Part shown: in pieces, positions 45,142 through 55,614 of the stretch
Numbering within the stretch: position 1 is the first letter of the stretch
Layout of the letters: the number at the start of each line of letters is the position of its first letter
Assembly (NCBI GenBank): GCA_004134985.1
Contig: REGQ01000030.1
Location: 1 to 64,000, forward strand
Length of the DNA: 64,000 nucleotides
Direction: 5' to 3'
DNA from: Paenibacillaceae bacterium
Lineage (GTDB): Bacteria; Bacillota; Bacilli; Paenibacillales; Paenibacillaceae
Program-made: the position numbers and the translations under genes
Notes under the pieces: model-generated
Database searches by the model: none
Told to the model about the DNA's origin: nothing
The model's input: only the letters and a program-made list of their open reading frames with translations

Positions 45142-45584
45142 CCGATTCTCCTCCAACTCTAAGATTCAACGTCTTCGCTGTTCATCAACCCTACCTGCCG
45201 CAGGAATCCCCTTATTAAGAGCTTTGCTTGCTCGCGGAAAGTATGAGCGTTGCGGTCCAATACGTCCTGGACCATTTCTTAATAGTGTCCACACCATCCC
45301 GTTTCTATGATAGCGGCATCCTCCATTATCCAAATGACTTCGAGCCACGTCCCCCTTCACAAACCATTGTCTCGAAGATGTTGCACGACGATCATAACAA
45401 AACAAACGCAGAAAGCGCTATCACTCCTTTTTTAAAAGCTTGACTTGCTTTGTGATGTCAAGGGAAATACCCCACCAGTATAACAAAAGTCAAGAATCGC
45501 AATAATAATTCAATTTATATATGGAACCGTATATGTTATGATTTAATGAAATTTTTATTTTATGTGGTAGGGGGACATACGGGG
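45142..45584. promoter_or_regulatory. Divergent promoter region with cre-like site
   Basis: About 440 bases between the Lpl operon and the AraC sensor. A near match to the CcpA cre site (AGAAAGCGCTATCA; consensus TGNAARCGNWWWCA, 13 of 14 positions) lies at 45410-45423. Short frames in both strands have no ribosome binding site and are not convincing genes. Confidence 0.5.
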
Positions 45585-47852
45585 ATGAAATTTGCCGAAA
45601 AAAGAAACGCAACCTTATTTTTTGCATTATGCATAAGTTTCGGAGCAATCATTTTGTTGCTATTATCATTCCATTACTTGTCCTACATGTACTTCCTTCA
45701 GAACCTGCGGGACGGCATTATCAAGAACAACAGTCTTAGCTTGAACGCTACGGTCGCCAACTACGAGAAATACCAAAGTCAGATCAAAAACTATCTGATG
45801 GGCCAACTGCTAATGCCGAACATACACTCAATTTCAGAGTCCAAGTCGCCAGACATCGACTATGAAATGATTCGCAAAGCGCAGCAGGATCTGCAGAACA
45901 CGTTAAACAATTCGATATTGTATATCGATAACCTTGTTTATTATTTCAAGGAAAAACAATTAATTCTGGATAAAAATGGGACGAGAGATGCACCAACGAT
46001 GTTCTCCAAGTTCTATGCAAGCCATTCTTATACCGATTCCTTCTGGAAGCAAGAAATAGACAAACTGCAAAGCTACCATATTTATCATGCCGAGGAGTTC
46101 AAAGAACAAACGGCGTTCAGTCAGACCTCTCTGGGAATGCTGCTCCCCATTCTTGCCAAGAAGGAATATGATAATAAGTACGGACTCATTGCCTTGCTGA
46201 ACGGGAGAGCCATGTACTCGTCCTTCCATCAGTCAAGGGAAAGTGAATCATTCTATATGTTCGACAGAGAAGGAGCGCTTGTATTCTCTTCTTCGAGCAG
46301 AGCCACCGATAAAGACCCTTCGTTTGCCCAGTTGACCGGGCAGGGCCATATTGAACAGAATGATGTTATTTATCTCTACCAAAGAGCGGAGGATTCGGGC
46401 AATCTGTATATCGACGTCGTTCCGATCCAGAACATATCCAATCAGGTGAAACGAATGAACGTTTCTTTTATTTTGCTGTTAATCGTCTCCTTCGTCATTA
46501 GCGTTGTGATTTCTCTGTATATCGCAAGAAGGTTTCAATCGCCCTTGAACGGCATTCTGCAAGCTATTGAACAGATCGGCCATCCTTTATCTCCAAAGCA
46601 GAGCAGAATCAGGGAGTACAATCAGATTTCAGTTAAAATACACGACTTGTTCCAGGTTCAGCACTCGATTCATCAGGATTTGAGCACCAAAAATTCTCTG
46701 CTGCAGCATTATGCCTACATGAGTCGTCTCAAAATGATCTCCACAAATATCACAGACATCGAGACGGCAATTGACGCCAACCGCCCCTACCGGCTGGTCC
46801 TGACACATTTGGTGCTTAAAGAGAAGGCGCTTTCAGAGATGCCGATCGAGCCGCATCGTTCCTACGCCTTGATTACGGAATGGATCAGACGGCATTTCAC
46901 AGACAAAAGACCGGACTCTTTGACGTTCCAAATCGAGCAGGATCATATTTTAACCATTTTGTTCGATAGTGTTGAGTCCTCCATCGACCACCATGAGATC
47001 ACGGAACCGCTAACCGAAATTCTTGAGCCGGAGACGCCTTATTTCCATTTCACAATCGGCATAAGCCCTTTCCGCACGCAATCGGACCAATTGGCGGAAA
47101 CCTATGAGCGGCTGACGGAATGGATTACGCAGCGGACGCTCAACGATAGCATCCAAGTGTTCACGCAGCTTGTCAGCCGTCCCATACCGATGGTTCCCAC
47201 ACTTGCACAGGAGCAGGAACTGACGGCCAATCTGAACGCTGGCAACGAATCCGTCTGTATTTCACTCATGAATAAGGTCATCGATCAGTTGGTGAAGCAC
47301 GAGACGCCTGCTTCGCATATTCGATCTTGGGGAAGCCAGATCGTGGATAAAATGATCAAAGTAATCTATGCTAATAATTTGACCGTTGCTGGCTACGAGA
47401 ATTCGAGACTTCCTTACGAGGCACTCACAAAATGCCATACGGCAGAGGAATACAAATTGTTTTTCCACCACTTCCTGGCGTCGTTCTCCGAAGCGGTCCG
47501 GCTCAAAAAAACGGCTGCCGAATCCGACTACATGATTTCGTTTGTAAAGGATTACGTCGAATCTCATTACGGCAACGACATTTCGCTTGATCATTTGTCC
47601 CAGAAGCTCAATATTACAAACTCTTATTTGTCCGCTTATTTCAAAGAGAAGACCGGTATTAACCTAAGCGAATATACGCACAACCTCCGGATGAGGAAGG
47701 CAATGGAGATGCTGACGAATACGGATTTTAAAATTCAAGATATCGCATCTCTTGTAGGTTATTTGACCGTCGCCCCGTTCAATCGAGCCTTCAAGCGCCA
47801 TACTAGCGCGACTCCTACTGAGTTCCGCAGGCTGCAGCAAACTAACAAATAA
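45585..47852 (+). CDS. Membrane-anchored AraC-family sensor-regulator
   Basis: One-component regulator of about 755 residues. TM1 lies at about 10-32 (LFFALCISFGAIILLLLSFH), TM2 at about 300-320, enclosing an extracytoplasmic sensing domain. A long linker follows, then AraC HTH motifs at the C-terminus (about 655-750: ISLDHLSQKLNITNSYLSAY and KIQDIASLVGYLTVAPFNRA). This architecture is common in Paenibacillus next to Lpl-type transporters. The start at 45585 is supported by AGGGGG upstream; an earlier in-frame ATG lacks one. It probably senses an extracellular oligosaccharide or its bound SBP. Confidence 0.92.
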   Translation: MKFAEKRNATLFFALCISFGAIILLLLSFHYLSYMYFLQNLRDGIIKNNSLSLNATVANYEKYQSQIKNYLMGQLLMPNIHSISESKSPDIDYEMIRKAQQDLQNTLNNSILYIDNLVYYFKEKQLILDKNGTRDAPTMFSKFYASHSYTDSFWKQEIDKLQSYHIYHAEEFKEQTAFSQTSLGMLLPILAKKEYDNKYGLIALLNGRAMYSSFHQSRESESFYMFDREGALVFSSSSRATDKDPSFAQLTGQGHIEQNDVIYLYQRAEDSGNLYIDVVPIQNISNQVKRMNVSFILLLIVSFVISVVISLYIARRFQSPLNGILQAIEQIGHPLSPKQSRIREYNQISVKIHDLFQVQHSIHQDLSTKNSLLQHYAYMSRLKMISTNITDIETAIDANRPYRLVLTHLVLKEKALSEMPIEPHRSYALITEWIRRHFTDKRPDSLTFQIEQDHILTILFDSVESSIDHHEITEPLTEILEPETPYFHFTIGISPFRTQSDQLAETYERLTEWITQRTLNDSIQVFTQLVSRPIPMVPTLAQEQELTANLNAGNESVCISLMNKVIDQLVKHETPASHIRSWGSQIVDKMIKVIYANNLTVAGYENSRLPYEALTKCHTAEEYKLFFHHFLASFSEAVRLKKTAAESDYMISFVKDYVESHYGNDISLDHLSQKLNITNSYLSAYFKEKTGINLSEYTHNLRMRKAMEMLTNTDFKIQDIASLVGYLTVAPFNRAFKRHTSATPTEFRRLQQTNK

Positions 47853-47857
47853 CCTTA

Positions 47858-47898
47858 AGAAGCCCCTATCCACTGTAACTGTGGATAGGGGTTTCTTG
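47858..47898. terminator. Bidirectional terminator
   Basis: A 17-bp stem AAGAAGCCCCTATCCAC / GTGGATAGGGGTTTCTT with one mismatch, loop TGTAACT, between convergent genes. It carries T-rich exits on both strands. Confidence 0.85.
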
Positions 47899-47909
47899 AA
47901 TGTCTAGCG

Positions 47910-48995
47910 TCAATCCAGGCTCGCATAGATATGACGGTTTTGCCGTCTGCATTCTTCCATGACCTGCATCTGTCTCCGGATCTGCCAAGGTGTAATCTCA
48001 GGCTCCGCTCCCTCAGTCAGTGTGTCATAAAGCTTAAGGTACAGTCTCTCGGTCATATGGTCGAATTCCGTTTTCCCTTCGGGAATCGAGCTGTCCCAAT
48101 GCCCGCTATGCCATGGCAGCTTCTCGCTGCAATAGGCCGGCATACCATCGTTTGTGAATAAGGGCTCTCTGATCAGCTTCTGCTCCGGCGCTTTCTCCGG
48201 CTCGAAGTATTTCCACTCCAATCTCTCCCCGTCACCTTGAAGCCCACCGTTGGTACCTTGAATATGGAATCTTTGGCCTGGGAAAGCGCAGCAGGAGGAA
48301 ATTTCGATGTCGATCGTCGCTTTTCCTGGTCCCCTCATAATTAGTTTCACGTAATCCTCCGCATCGCCAAACGTGTTGGTCAGGTCCATTATACAAGTTA
48401 TCGAAGGCATTTCCTCGGTCCCGAATAATTGCAAAGCCTGATCGATGGGATGCGGCCCTGTATTCATCAAGCTGCCTCCGTTATTGCTCTGCAGCGTCTG
48501 CCAGTCCCACCGTCTTGCGAATCCGTTTAAACGAAAATCGATCTGAACGATGCGGCCCAATACCCCGGAATCGATCACCTTCCTGATCTGCTCGAAGGCC
48601 GGCTGATATCGCGCCTGCTGGAATACAGCAAGTTGACTCCCTGTCCGATTCGAAGCTTCGATTAACCTATCCACTTCCTCTGTGGACCTTGCCAGCGGCT
48701 TCTCGCACAACACGTGATGCCCGCTCTCCAGCAGCGCAAGCGTAATTGGAAAATGCTGATGGCTAGGAGAGGCATTCACGATAAGGTCCAACTTCTCGCT
48801 TCCAACCATCTCCTCCCATGTTGCATATGCACGGCAGCCGTATTCGCTCTCTGCCCGCTGTCTACGCTCCGCAATCGAATCAGAAACAGCCGCTATCCGA
48901 TAATGATCGGTCAGTTGTTCAAGCACCCTGCCATGGATATCTCGACCGCTCCGGCCAAGCCCGATCAGACCTATATTCAGTACCTTCTTCTTCAT
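47910..48995 (-). CDS. Gfo/Idh/MocA-family oxidoreductase
   Basis: Rossmann dehydrogenase of 361 residues. GLIGLGRSGRDIHGR lies at the N-terminus and CEKPLARSTEE carries the conserved Lys. It contains the second-domain region GGSLMNTGPHPIDQAL with a conserved His. It is downstream of, and in the same direction as, a sugar isomerase/epimerase, a common pair in inositol-like or rare-sugar catabolism. Probably cooperates with the Lpl-type importer upstream, but the substrate cannot be told. Confidence 0.93.
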   Translation of the reverse strand: MKKKVLNIGLIGLGRSGRDIHGRVLEQLTDHYRIAAVSDSIAERRQRAESEYGCRAYATWEEMVGSEKLDLIVNASPSHQHFPITLALLESGHHVLCEKPLARSTEEVDRLIEASNRTGSQLAVFQQARYQPAFEQIRKVIDSGVLGRIVQIDFRLNGFARRWDWQTLQSNNGGSLMNTGPHPIDQALQLFGTEEMPSITCIMDLTNTFGDAEDYVKLIMRGPGKATIDIEISSCCAFPGQRFHIQGTNGGLQGDGERLEWKYFEPEKAPEQKLIREPLFTNDGMPAYCSEKLPWHSGHWDSSIPEGKTEFDHMTERLYLKLYDTLTEGAEPEITPWQIRRQMQVMEECRRQNRHIYASLD

Positions 48996-49049
48996 TGTTG
49001 TTTCCCTCCCGTCAGATGCGATGCTTAGGTTTCCGTATGCTGCATGACG

Positions 49050-49913
49050 CTATTGTTCGTTTCGATCCTGGCCGAGCATTGCTATTACCGCATGATAATC
49101 ATGCGCAAGACGCTCCTGAGCCGGAAATGGAGCATGCGTTTCCAACGTAATCCAACCGTCGTATCCAACCTCACTGAGCGCACCCATCACGGAACGGTAG
49201 TCGACCTCCCCTTCTCCCATGCGGCAGGGAAGGAAGCGCTCTTCGCCACGCTCGGTCAGACTGGTAAACGAGCCTAAGACCCCGTCGCGGGCGATGAGCA
49301 GTTCGTCCTTCATATGAACATGGAACAAACGCCGACCAAGCTTCTGAATAGATGCCCGCCCATAATCGGTACCTGTAATATACATATTGCCGGCATCGTG
49401 AATAATACCGACATGCTCATGCTCGATCATACTGAGCAGCCGAGCCGCGCTGTCCGCCGTTTCGATCAAGGACTCGTTGTGAATCTCCAGAACGATCCTT
49501 AGGCGATGCTTGGCGGCTTCGGCAGCGCATTTATTGATCCAATGCGCTGCCCTGGCATAATGGGCTTCCGCTGCGAGGAAAGCATTTGGCCCGCCAGGCT
49601 GCACTCGTACCGCCTCTGAGCCAAGCTCGCCAGCCATATCCAGAAGTCTTTGAAACGCTTCAAAGGCTTGTTCGCAGGCCTTGTCATCCGCTGTCGAGAA
49701 CCCGCCCATGTAACCCGCCAATACGGGAATGTCCAGCCCGAGTTCATTGGACATGAGCCTGGCTTCCCTAACACGGGACGCAGATGAAGCAGGCGAAAGA
49801 TGCGGTTCGCGCGCTGCGATCTCGATACCGTCAAAGCCCAGTTGTTTCGTTATGCCAAACGCGTCTTTCAAATCATGGTCGATTAACACTCCGCTAAACG
49901 CGGCTAGTTTCAT
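49050..49913 (-). CDS. Sugar phosphate isomerase/epimerase (AP endonuclease 2 fold)
   Basis: TIM-barrel protein of 287 residues in the xylose-isomerase-like group. Metal-binding residues can be seen in VLEIHNESL (Glu, His, Glu), GIIHDAGNMY (Asp), FHVHMKDE (His, Asp/Glu) and WITLETHA (Glu). The N-terminus GFDGIEIAAREPHLSP is typical. It lies between the chimeric kinase/GH4 pseudogene upstream and the Gfo/Idh oxidoreductase downstream, all in one direction, and likely forms part of an oligosaccharide or cyclitol catabolic set. Confidence 0.9.
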   Translation of the reverse strand: MKLAAFSGVLIDHDLKDAFGITKQLGFDGIEIAAREPHLSPASSASRVREARLMSNELGLDIPVLAGYMGGFSTADDKACEQAFEAFQRLLDMAGELGSEAVRVQPGGPNAFLAAEAHYARAAHWINKCAAEAAKHRLRIVLEIHNESLIETADSAARLLSMIEHEHVGIIHDAGNMYITGTDYGRASIQKLGRRLFHVHMKDELLIARDGVLGSFTSLTERGEERFLPCRMGEGEVDYRSVMGALSEVGYDGWITLETHAPFPAQERLAHDYHAVIAMLGQDRNEQ

Positions 49914-49960
49914 ATCCCTGCTCCCCCTCGTTTCATCGCTTCTTCCCTATCCGCTTGGGC

Positions 49961-50636
49961 TTATAATGGATAGAAGTTCGGCAGAAACACCTTATTCCGC
50001 TCCAGCATTTCATCCAGCATTGTTTCCGAGACGTCCGCAGAATCGGTAAGCGGGTGGCTGGCAAGCGCCAGCAGCGCCTTCTCCCTGCTCCCCGTTACGG
50101 CAGCCTCAATGGCTAGGCTCTCGTAGGTTTTGACGGCTCGAATCAAGCCCACTGCCGCCTCTGGAACGCGTGTAACAGCCTGCGGCACTGCGCCATTTTT
50201 CGTAACAGAACAATTCACCTCAATGCTGGCATCATTCGGCAAGAAGTCCAATATGCCTCCATTGCGGACGTTCAAGGTTTGAATTTCTTTGCTGTCATTA
50301 TGAATGGCTTTCATCAGATTGACGGCAGCTTCCGAATAATAGGCGCCTCCTCGCTGCTCCAATTGCTTGGGCTTCTCCGCCAGTTCCGGCTGCTTGTAAA
50401 TTTCGAACAATTCATCCTCCAGCCGTTTTACTGTCTGCGCTCTCGTTTCTCCCTTAGCCGCCATTGCCTGCTGATCCTCAATCATTTCTCTCTTCAAATA
50501 AAAATATTTCAAAGCCGTAGCAATTTGTCCCGGTTCCGCAGATGAGAACGACGCCGTCCGTCTGTCTCGTCCCGGTTCCGTCCGCCACAACTGCCAACGT
50601 TTTGCTGCCCCCGCCGTCTACTCCCAAATAGAGCAA
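49961..50636 (-). pseudogene. Chimeric pseudogene: BadF-type kinase 5' end joined to GH4 glycosidase 3' part
   Basis: Two genes fused by deletion. The start, a TTG at 50636 with AAGGAGG (50645-50651) eight bases upstream, begins a BadF/NagK-type ATPase: LYLGVDGGGSKTLAVVAD, then VVLICGTGTNCYG, missing the stretch of about 80 to 90 residues that normally lies between. About 25 codons later the frame changes to the 3' half of a family-4 6-phospho-beta-glucosidase: FEIYKQPELAEKPKQLEQR, GGAYYSEAA, ASIEVNCSVTKNGAVP. The GH4 NAD and metal-binding N-terminal half is absent. Both products must be dead. The pair suggests that a beta-glucoside or amino-sugar catabolic cluster once stood here. Confidence 0.85.
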
Positions 50637-50932
50637 TTGCCATACCTCCTTAATCCATTCCCCTTGATGTCAGGTACCGCTCCTTGCCCGCGGTTTAAGA
50701 TCAAGCGTAGCAAAGCTGTCATAAGATTGGGTATCATTGCGTTTTTGGAACCTTGACTTGATTTGCGATCTCCTTTCTTCAGGAATGGCCAGCCACAAAC
50801 TTAGGCAAGAATCGTAGAATCCATCAATTCGTGACAATTCCGCTAAGGTTCTACCTTCATGATACAGACAGAGGATTTACAAAGACAGTTCTTTAAATCG
50901 TCTTTAAACAGACTAAATATATGCCAATAAAA

Positions 50933-50960
50933 AATCCCGATGATTGATATCATCGGGATT
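50933..50960 (-). terminator. Canonical terminator overlapping a stop codon
   Basis: Perfect 12-bp stem AATCCCGATGAT / ATCATCGGGATT with TGAT loop, followed by a T-tract on the minus strand. The outer base pairs overlap the stop codon of the 111-residue protein. Confidence 0.88.
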
Positions 50961-51294
50961 ACTCTCGCAGATCAATGGTCCATGAAAACTGTCTGGCAAT
51001 AGCGTTAGCGATAGCTAATATTTCTTGTTCCAATTCGTAATTGCTGTTCATAGGGATATCAATCTCAATCAGATTTATTTCTTCAATTCCCTCCAGCGAA
51101 TCAAACGCATAGCTTCCCTGCGAATCAGTTGGAATGCCCGTAACCGTAACGACTTCCCCACGAATTTCCTTTGAAAATTTTAAATTGCTGTCCCTCGTAA
51201 ATTTCAGTACAGAGGTTAAATAATCGTCCATCACCTTAGCTCTAATTTTTCCGGAATACGTCTCGTCGGAATAGATGCTTACATAGTCGTACAT
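50959..51294 (-). CDS. Hypothetical protein, 111 residues
   Basis: Small acidic soluble protein without signal or membrane segment. It has the mixed pattern YDYVSIYSDETYSGKIRA and INLIEIDIPMNSNYELEQE, ending in a helix, suggestive of an alpha/beta fold like immunity or cofactor-binding proteins. No family is recognised. It has its own terminator and follows a GNAT gene by about 41 bases in the same direction. A short spacing to the GNAT gene suggests co-transcription. Confidence 0.6.
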   Translation of the reverse strand: MYDYVSIYSDETYSGKIRAKVMDDYLTSVLKFTRDSNLKFSKEIRGEVVTVTGIPTDSQGSYAFDSLEGIEEINLIEIDIPMNSNYELEQEILAIANAIARQFSWTIDLRE

Positions 51295-51335
51295 AACAAA
51301 GTACCTCCCCGTCTACTTGCGAGAAAATCCTGAAT

Positions 51336-51893
51336 TCATGCATTCGGTGAAGACATCGTTCCCCATTCATGCTCTAGAATTCCGAAAACCAAGGAATCAC
51401 GCCACCCGTCTTTTATCCGCAGTTCATCTCTTAACCTCCCCTCTTGGGTCATACCGGTCCTAGAAAGAACTGTAGACGATCCTATATTTCTGGGATCGCA
51501 TGTTGCATAGATCCGATGAAGCTTACACTCTATAAAACCGAAATTTACTAATAAACCAGCCACTTCAGTAGCAATGCCCTTCCCCCAATAATCAGGATGG
51601 ACGATATAGGCAATCTCCCCGCTTCTGTTTGTCGCGCTTCTAATATTGAATTCACCTGCACCAATCATGTTTTCAGAGCTTTGCTCAACGATTGCAAATA
51701 CAAATCTTTTCCTTGGTATTCGTTGGGAATCATCAATAATTTGTTGGACAAATGCTTGTGATTGTTCTTCGGTATTTGGTCCCCAAGGCTGAAACCGACA
51801 AACAATTTCCTTGGAAGCATAGGCATGTACATCAACCCAGTCAGCAAACTTCATCTGGCGTAAATATATTTGTTTCCCTTTAAACGTACGCAT
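51336..51893 (-). CDS. GNAT N-acetyltransferase (RimJ/RimL type)
   Basis: GNAT enzyme of 185 residues. IAYIVHPDYWGKGIATEVAGL contains the acetyl-CoA loop; NIGSSTVLSRTGMTQEGRLR is the typical motif of the RimJ/RimL and ribosomal-protein N-acetyltransferase branch. It likely forms a two-gene unit with the downstream 111-residue protein. Substrate not known. Confidence 0.88.
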   Translation of the reverse strand: MRTFKGKQIYLRQMKFADWVDVHAYASKEIVCRFQPWGPNTEEQSQAFVQQIIDDSQRIPRKRFVFAIVEQSSENMIGAGEFNIRSATNRSGEIAYIVHPDYWGKGIATEVAGLLVNFGFIECKLHRIYATCDPRNIGSSTVLSRTGMTQEGRLRDELRIKDGWRDSLVFGILEHEWGTMSSPNA

Positions 51894-51953
51894 ACTCTCA
51901 CCCTTCTTTCTATGACAAACAAATTATATAGCGCCTATCCCGATGAACCATCC

Positions 51954-52790
51954 CTAGCGCCCGCGTATCTTTCCCGGAGAAGCGCCGTAATGCTTTTTGA
52001 ACAGGTGATAGAAATGGCTCAGGTTATCAAAGCCTGCTTCATAAGCAATTTCCAGAATCGACAAATGGGTCGTCAGCAGCAGGTTTCGGGCATAACCAAG
52101 CCGCAGATGATTAATATAAGCGGTCGGTGTGGTATGAAGATATTGCTTGAATACGCGGTTGATATGACCGACGCTGTGATTGGAAATAGCATTCAAGCGC
52201 TGCAGTCCGCCCGTGAAATTTTCTTTCTTCTGCAATTCCAGCAGCAGCGCATCGAGCCATTGCGGCATCATTTTTTTGTTTTCATCTTGATCATTGAAAA
52301 AGAAATAGGTCAACGCATCCGTTAGAAAGCTCCGTGCCAGCATTTTGGCCTTTAGCTTGTCCATCGTCGTATAATGGCGGATCAGCTTGCTCTTGCGCGC
52401 CAGCGTCTCCATGTCGGATAGCGGCAGCGTGATGCAAGGCGGCATCTCCATGCTCTTTAGTTTCTGGGCGAACACAGGGCTCTCAAAATAATCAAACGCC
52501 CCCTCCACCACCTCTTTATAAAAATTCACATTAATAAACTGGCAATCGGATTCGTCATAGAAATCATACCAGTGGGTATCTTCAGGGCGGATAAACACCA
52601 TCGTATCTTTTTCCAAACGCTGTGCGTCGCCATTAATATGATGCATGCATCTGCCTTCGGTAATAATGAAAATTTCGTAATAATCATGGCGGTGCAACGG
52701 CGTAGTGTGTCTGATCGAATACTCGATATGAAAATTGGATTGTACTTGGGGATCGATCAGCGCTGAGGCTTTCAAAACGGGAACTTCCAT
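51954..52790 (-). CDS. AraC-family regulator with cupin domain
   Basis: Transcriptional activator of about 278 residues. An N-terminal cupin-like sensing domain (HRHDYYEIFIITEGRCMHHI) is followed by two HTH motifs at the C-terminus (NHSVGHINRVFKQYLHTTPT and ILEIAYEAGFDNLSHFYHLF). The ATG at 52790 is preferred over an upstream GTG. It is divergent from the beta-mannosidase gene, so it is the likely activator of that gene in response to mannosides. Confidence 0.88.
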   Translation of the reverse strand: MEVPVLKASALIDPQVQSNFHIEYSIRHTTPLHRHDYYEIFIITEGRCMHHINGDAQRLEKDTMVFIRPEDTHWYDFYDESDCQFINVNFYKEVVEGAFDYFESPVFAQKLKSMEMPPCITLPLSDMETLARKSKLIRHYTTMDKLKAKMLARSFLTDALTYFFFNDQDENKKMMPQWLDALLLELQKKENFTGGLQRLNAISNHSVGHINRVFKQYLHTTPTAYINHLRLGYARNLLLTTHLSILEIAYEAGFDNLSHFYHLFKKHYGASPGKIRGR

Positions 52791-53012
52791 CTTTATGCTC
52801 ACCTCATCGATTACAAAGTTGGGCAGTGCGGTACGCTTATATCATTATTAATTGCAATGTTAATATAGCACAAGAAAAGTTGAAACAATACAAGACGAAT
52901 ACCGCATTTTGATGATACGATCATGCTGTTAGCGGCAATTTATCGTTCATGCCCTAATTTTATCATACCAGTATAGTACAATAAAACTACTCAAAAAGCA
53001 GGTGGAATACAG

Positions 53013-55481
53013 ATGCTATTGTTAACGCTTAATGGAACATGGAAGATGAAACGAACGGACGAATCCGAATGGATTGACGGGTTGGTGCCTGGTTCTGTCT
53101 ATAACGATTTGCTTCAGGCAGGGAAGATGGAAGATCCGTTTTTCAGAGACAATGAATATGATGCCCTTGAGCTGTCCAAATTCGATTATGAATACACAAG
53201 AGAGTTTCACGTTGAACAGAACGTGCTGGATCACGATGTTGTCCTGCTCCGCTGCGAAGGACTGGATACATTATGTGAGCTGTTCCTGAACGGGACTTCG
53301 GTTTTGAAAGCGGATAACATGCACCGTACTTATGAAATTGACATCAAAAGTCTGATCGTTCCCGGGCAAAATGTCATCCATATCGTCTTTCAATCGGCAA
53401 CATTGTACGCGCTGGAAAAGGAACAGGAACAGCATCTGTCGAGCTGCGCCGATGCCGTACCAGGCATTTCCCATATTAGAAAAGCGCACAGCATGTTCGG
53501 CTGGGATTGGGGTCCGCAAATTCCCGATACCGGGATTTGGAGAAACATTAACATTGTCGGCTACGACATCGGCAGAATCGACGATGTGTATGTCACCCAG
53601 CATCATTCTGATAACAAGGTGAACCTGGATATTAAGGTCGATCTCCAAAACTGGAACGATGCCGAACTGAACCTGCGGGCGCAGCTTGTGTCGCCTGACG
53701 GGAAAACTTATGAGCAAGAAATTGCTGTCAGCGGATTGGGCGCAACGCTCCAACTGGAAATTGATGATCCGCACATCTGGTGGCCGCATAACTATGGCAG
53801 CCATCCGCTCTATGCTTTGACCGTGCAATTGCTGCGCGGCGGTGAATCTGTTGATGACCGGTCGCTTAATATTGGACTAAGAACAATGACCATCCGTCAG
53901 GACAAAGATACCTGGGGCGAGTCCTTCGAATTTGAAGTTAATGGCAAAAAAATCTTTGCGATGGGCGCAAACTATGTGCCAGAAGACAACGTCTTTGGAC
54001 GGATCAACTATGAAAGAACGTTAAAACTGATCAAAAGCTGTGTCGAAGCCAATTACAACTGTATCCGCGTCTGGGGCGGGGGCTATTATCTCGACGATTA
54101 TTTCTATGATCTATGCGACCAATACGGATTGATCGTCTGGCAGGATCATCTGTACGCCTGCGGCAACTATGATTTTAACGAGGCTTTTAAAGAAAGCATC
54201 CGTCTGGAAACGATCGACAATATGAAGCGAATCCGTCATCATGCCTCCCTTGGGCTATGGAGTGGAAACAATGAGCTGGAATACGCCTGGGCATACTGGG
54301 GTTGGGGGGAGCGTTACGGCGAGAAGCTGCAAAATGACTATATCAAGCAGTTCGAAGAATACTTGCCGGAGCTATCCAAGTCGCTTGATCCCAACACATT
54401 CTACTGGCGTTCATCGCCTTCCTCCACCGGCTATTTCGATGACCCGAACAATGAACACATCGGGGATATGCACTATTGGGATGTTTGGCACGGACGCAAG
54501 CCGATCACCGAATTCAGAACGCTCTACCCAAGATTTATGTCCGAATTCGGATTGCAATCTTTCCCGTCCCTGAAGACGGTCGAGTCCTTTACACTTCCAG
54601 AGGATCGCAATATTTTCTCTTATGTGATGGAGTCTCACCAAAAGAACGGGACTGGCAATGAGAAGATCCTTTACTATATAAGCGAGTATTTCAAATATCC
54701 GAAAAACTTCGACACGCTCCTGTTCGTTTCCCAGCTCATTCAGGCCGAAGGCATGCGCGTCGGCATCGAGCATTGGCGGAGAAACCGGGGCAGATGTATG
54801 GGCGCGATTTACTGGCAGCTGAATGACATCTGGCCAGTCGCCTCCTGGTCGAGCCTTGATTATTTCGGCAGATGGAAAGCGGGCCACTATTCGGCGAAGC
54901 GGTTTTTTGCACCGGTGCTGGCATCGGCCTGTGAAGAAGGAACAGCGGTTGCGTTGCATGTAACCAACGAAACACTGAATCAGGTTGAAGGGCAGCTGAG
55001 CTGGCGGCTGATGAATCATCGCTCCGAGATCATTCAAAGCGGAGAACGCGCTGTAGCTATCGATGACCTGTCTACGCAGGAAGTTGTCAGCCTCGATTTC
55101 GCCGCTGAACTGAACACGAAGCAAAAACTTAGACAAAGCTATCTTGAATTCGACTTTGTGGTCGATGGCCAATCGGTGAGCGGCGGCACGGTGCAATTCG
55201 TGAAAGCAAAGCACTTTGATTATGTGAACCCGAACATCACCAGCCGAATTTCCGAGACGGCAGACTCGTTTATCGTTGAGCTTGAGAGTCAAGCGTTCGC
55301 CAAATTCGTGGAGCTGGACCTGCAAGTTGCAGACGCCCTCTGGAGCGACAACATCTTTGACCTGTCGGCTTCAAGCGTCAAAACGGTTAGCGTGAAGAAG
55401 GAAAACCTGTCCGAGCCGCTGACACTGGATGCGTTCAAGGAACAATTCACCGTTCGCAGTTTGTTTGACACTTATGAGTAG
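53013..55481 (+). CDS. Beta-mannosidase (GH2)
   Basis: Glycoside hydrolase family 2 enzyme of 822 residues. It has the sugar-binding N-domain with HMYFLNGT-type elements ([18 protein letters not shown]), the immunoglobulin-like domain, and the TIM barrel. Acid/base Glu421 lies in [11 protein letters not shown] and nucleophile Glu511 in [13 protein letters not shown]. The pattern and length match beta-mannosidases that remove mannose from mannan oligosaccharides. It has no signal peptide, so it acts in the cytoplasm on imported oligosaccharides. It is controlled by the divergent AraC gene and closed by the hairpins at 55502-55549. Confidence 0.93.
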   Translation: MLLLTLNGTWKMKRTDESEWIDGLVPGSVYNDLLQAGKMEDPFFRDNEYDALELSKFDYEYTREFHVEQNVLDHDVVLLRCEGLDTLCELFLNGTSVLKADNMHRTYEIDIKSLIVPGQNVIHIVFQSATLYALEKEQEQHLSSCADAVPGISHIRKAHSMFGWDWGPQIPDTGIWRNINIVGYDIGRIDDVYVTQHHSDNKVNLDIKVDLQNWNDAELNLRAQLVSPDGKTYEQEIAVSGLGATLQLEIDDPHIWWPHNYGSHPLYALTVQLLRGGESVDDRSLNIGLRTMTIRQDKDTWGESFEFEVNGKKIFAMGANYVPEDNVFGRINYERTLKLIKSCVEANYNCIRVWGGGYYLDDYFYDLCDQYGLIVWQDHLYACGNYDFNEAFKESIRLETIDNMKRIRHHASLGLWSGNNELEYAWAYWGWGERYGEKLQNDYIKQFEEYLPELSKSLDPNTFYWRSSPSSTGYFDDPNNEHIGDMHYWDVWHGRKPITEFRTLYPRFMSEFGLQSFPSLKTVESFTLPEDRNIFSYVMESHQKNGTGNEKILYYISEYFKYPKNFDTLLFVSQLIQAEGMRVGIEHWRRNRGRCMGAIYWQLNDIWPVASWSSLDYFGRWKAGHYSAKRFFAPVLASACEEGTAVALHVTNETLNQVEGQLSWRLMNHRSEIIQSGERAVAIDDLSTQEVVSLDFAAELNTKQKLRQSYLEFDFVVDGQSVSGGTVQFVKAKHFDYVNPNITSRISETADSFIVELESQAFAKFVELDLQVADALWSDNIFDLSASSVKTVSVKKENLSEPLTLDAFKEQFTVRSLFDTYE

Positions 55482-55501
55482 CATAGTGTAATGAAAAAAA
55501 A

Positions 55502-55549
55502 GCTCAGCTTAGCTGCTGAGCCCGGGCCTGTTGAGAAACCTCAACAGGC
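55502..55549. terminator. Double terminator hairpins
   Basis: GCTCAGC / GCTGAGC (55502-55521) is followed by a perfect 10-bp stem GCCTGTTGAG / CTCAACAGGC with loop AAAC (55526-55549). They follow the beta-mannosidase stop and precede the minus-strand RCC1 gene's end. Confidence 0.7.
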
Positions 55550-55614
55550 TATTTGTTTCTTGTGCATTTACATCGGCTTATCGCTCGACACTTCGGGATT
55601 ATTTCCGGCTGTAT

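Noticed and set aside
45166-45443. Frames on both strands in the Lpl-AraC intergenic region as genes
   Set aside because: They overlap each other, lack ribosome binding sites and show no domain pattern.
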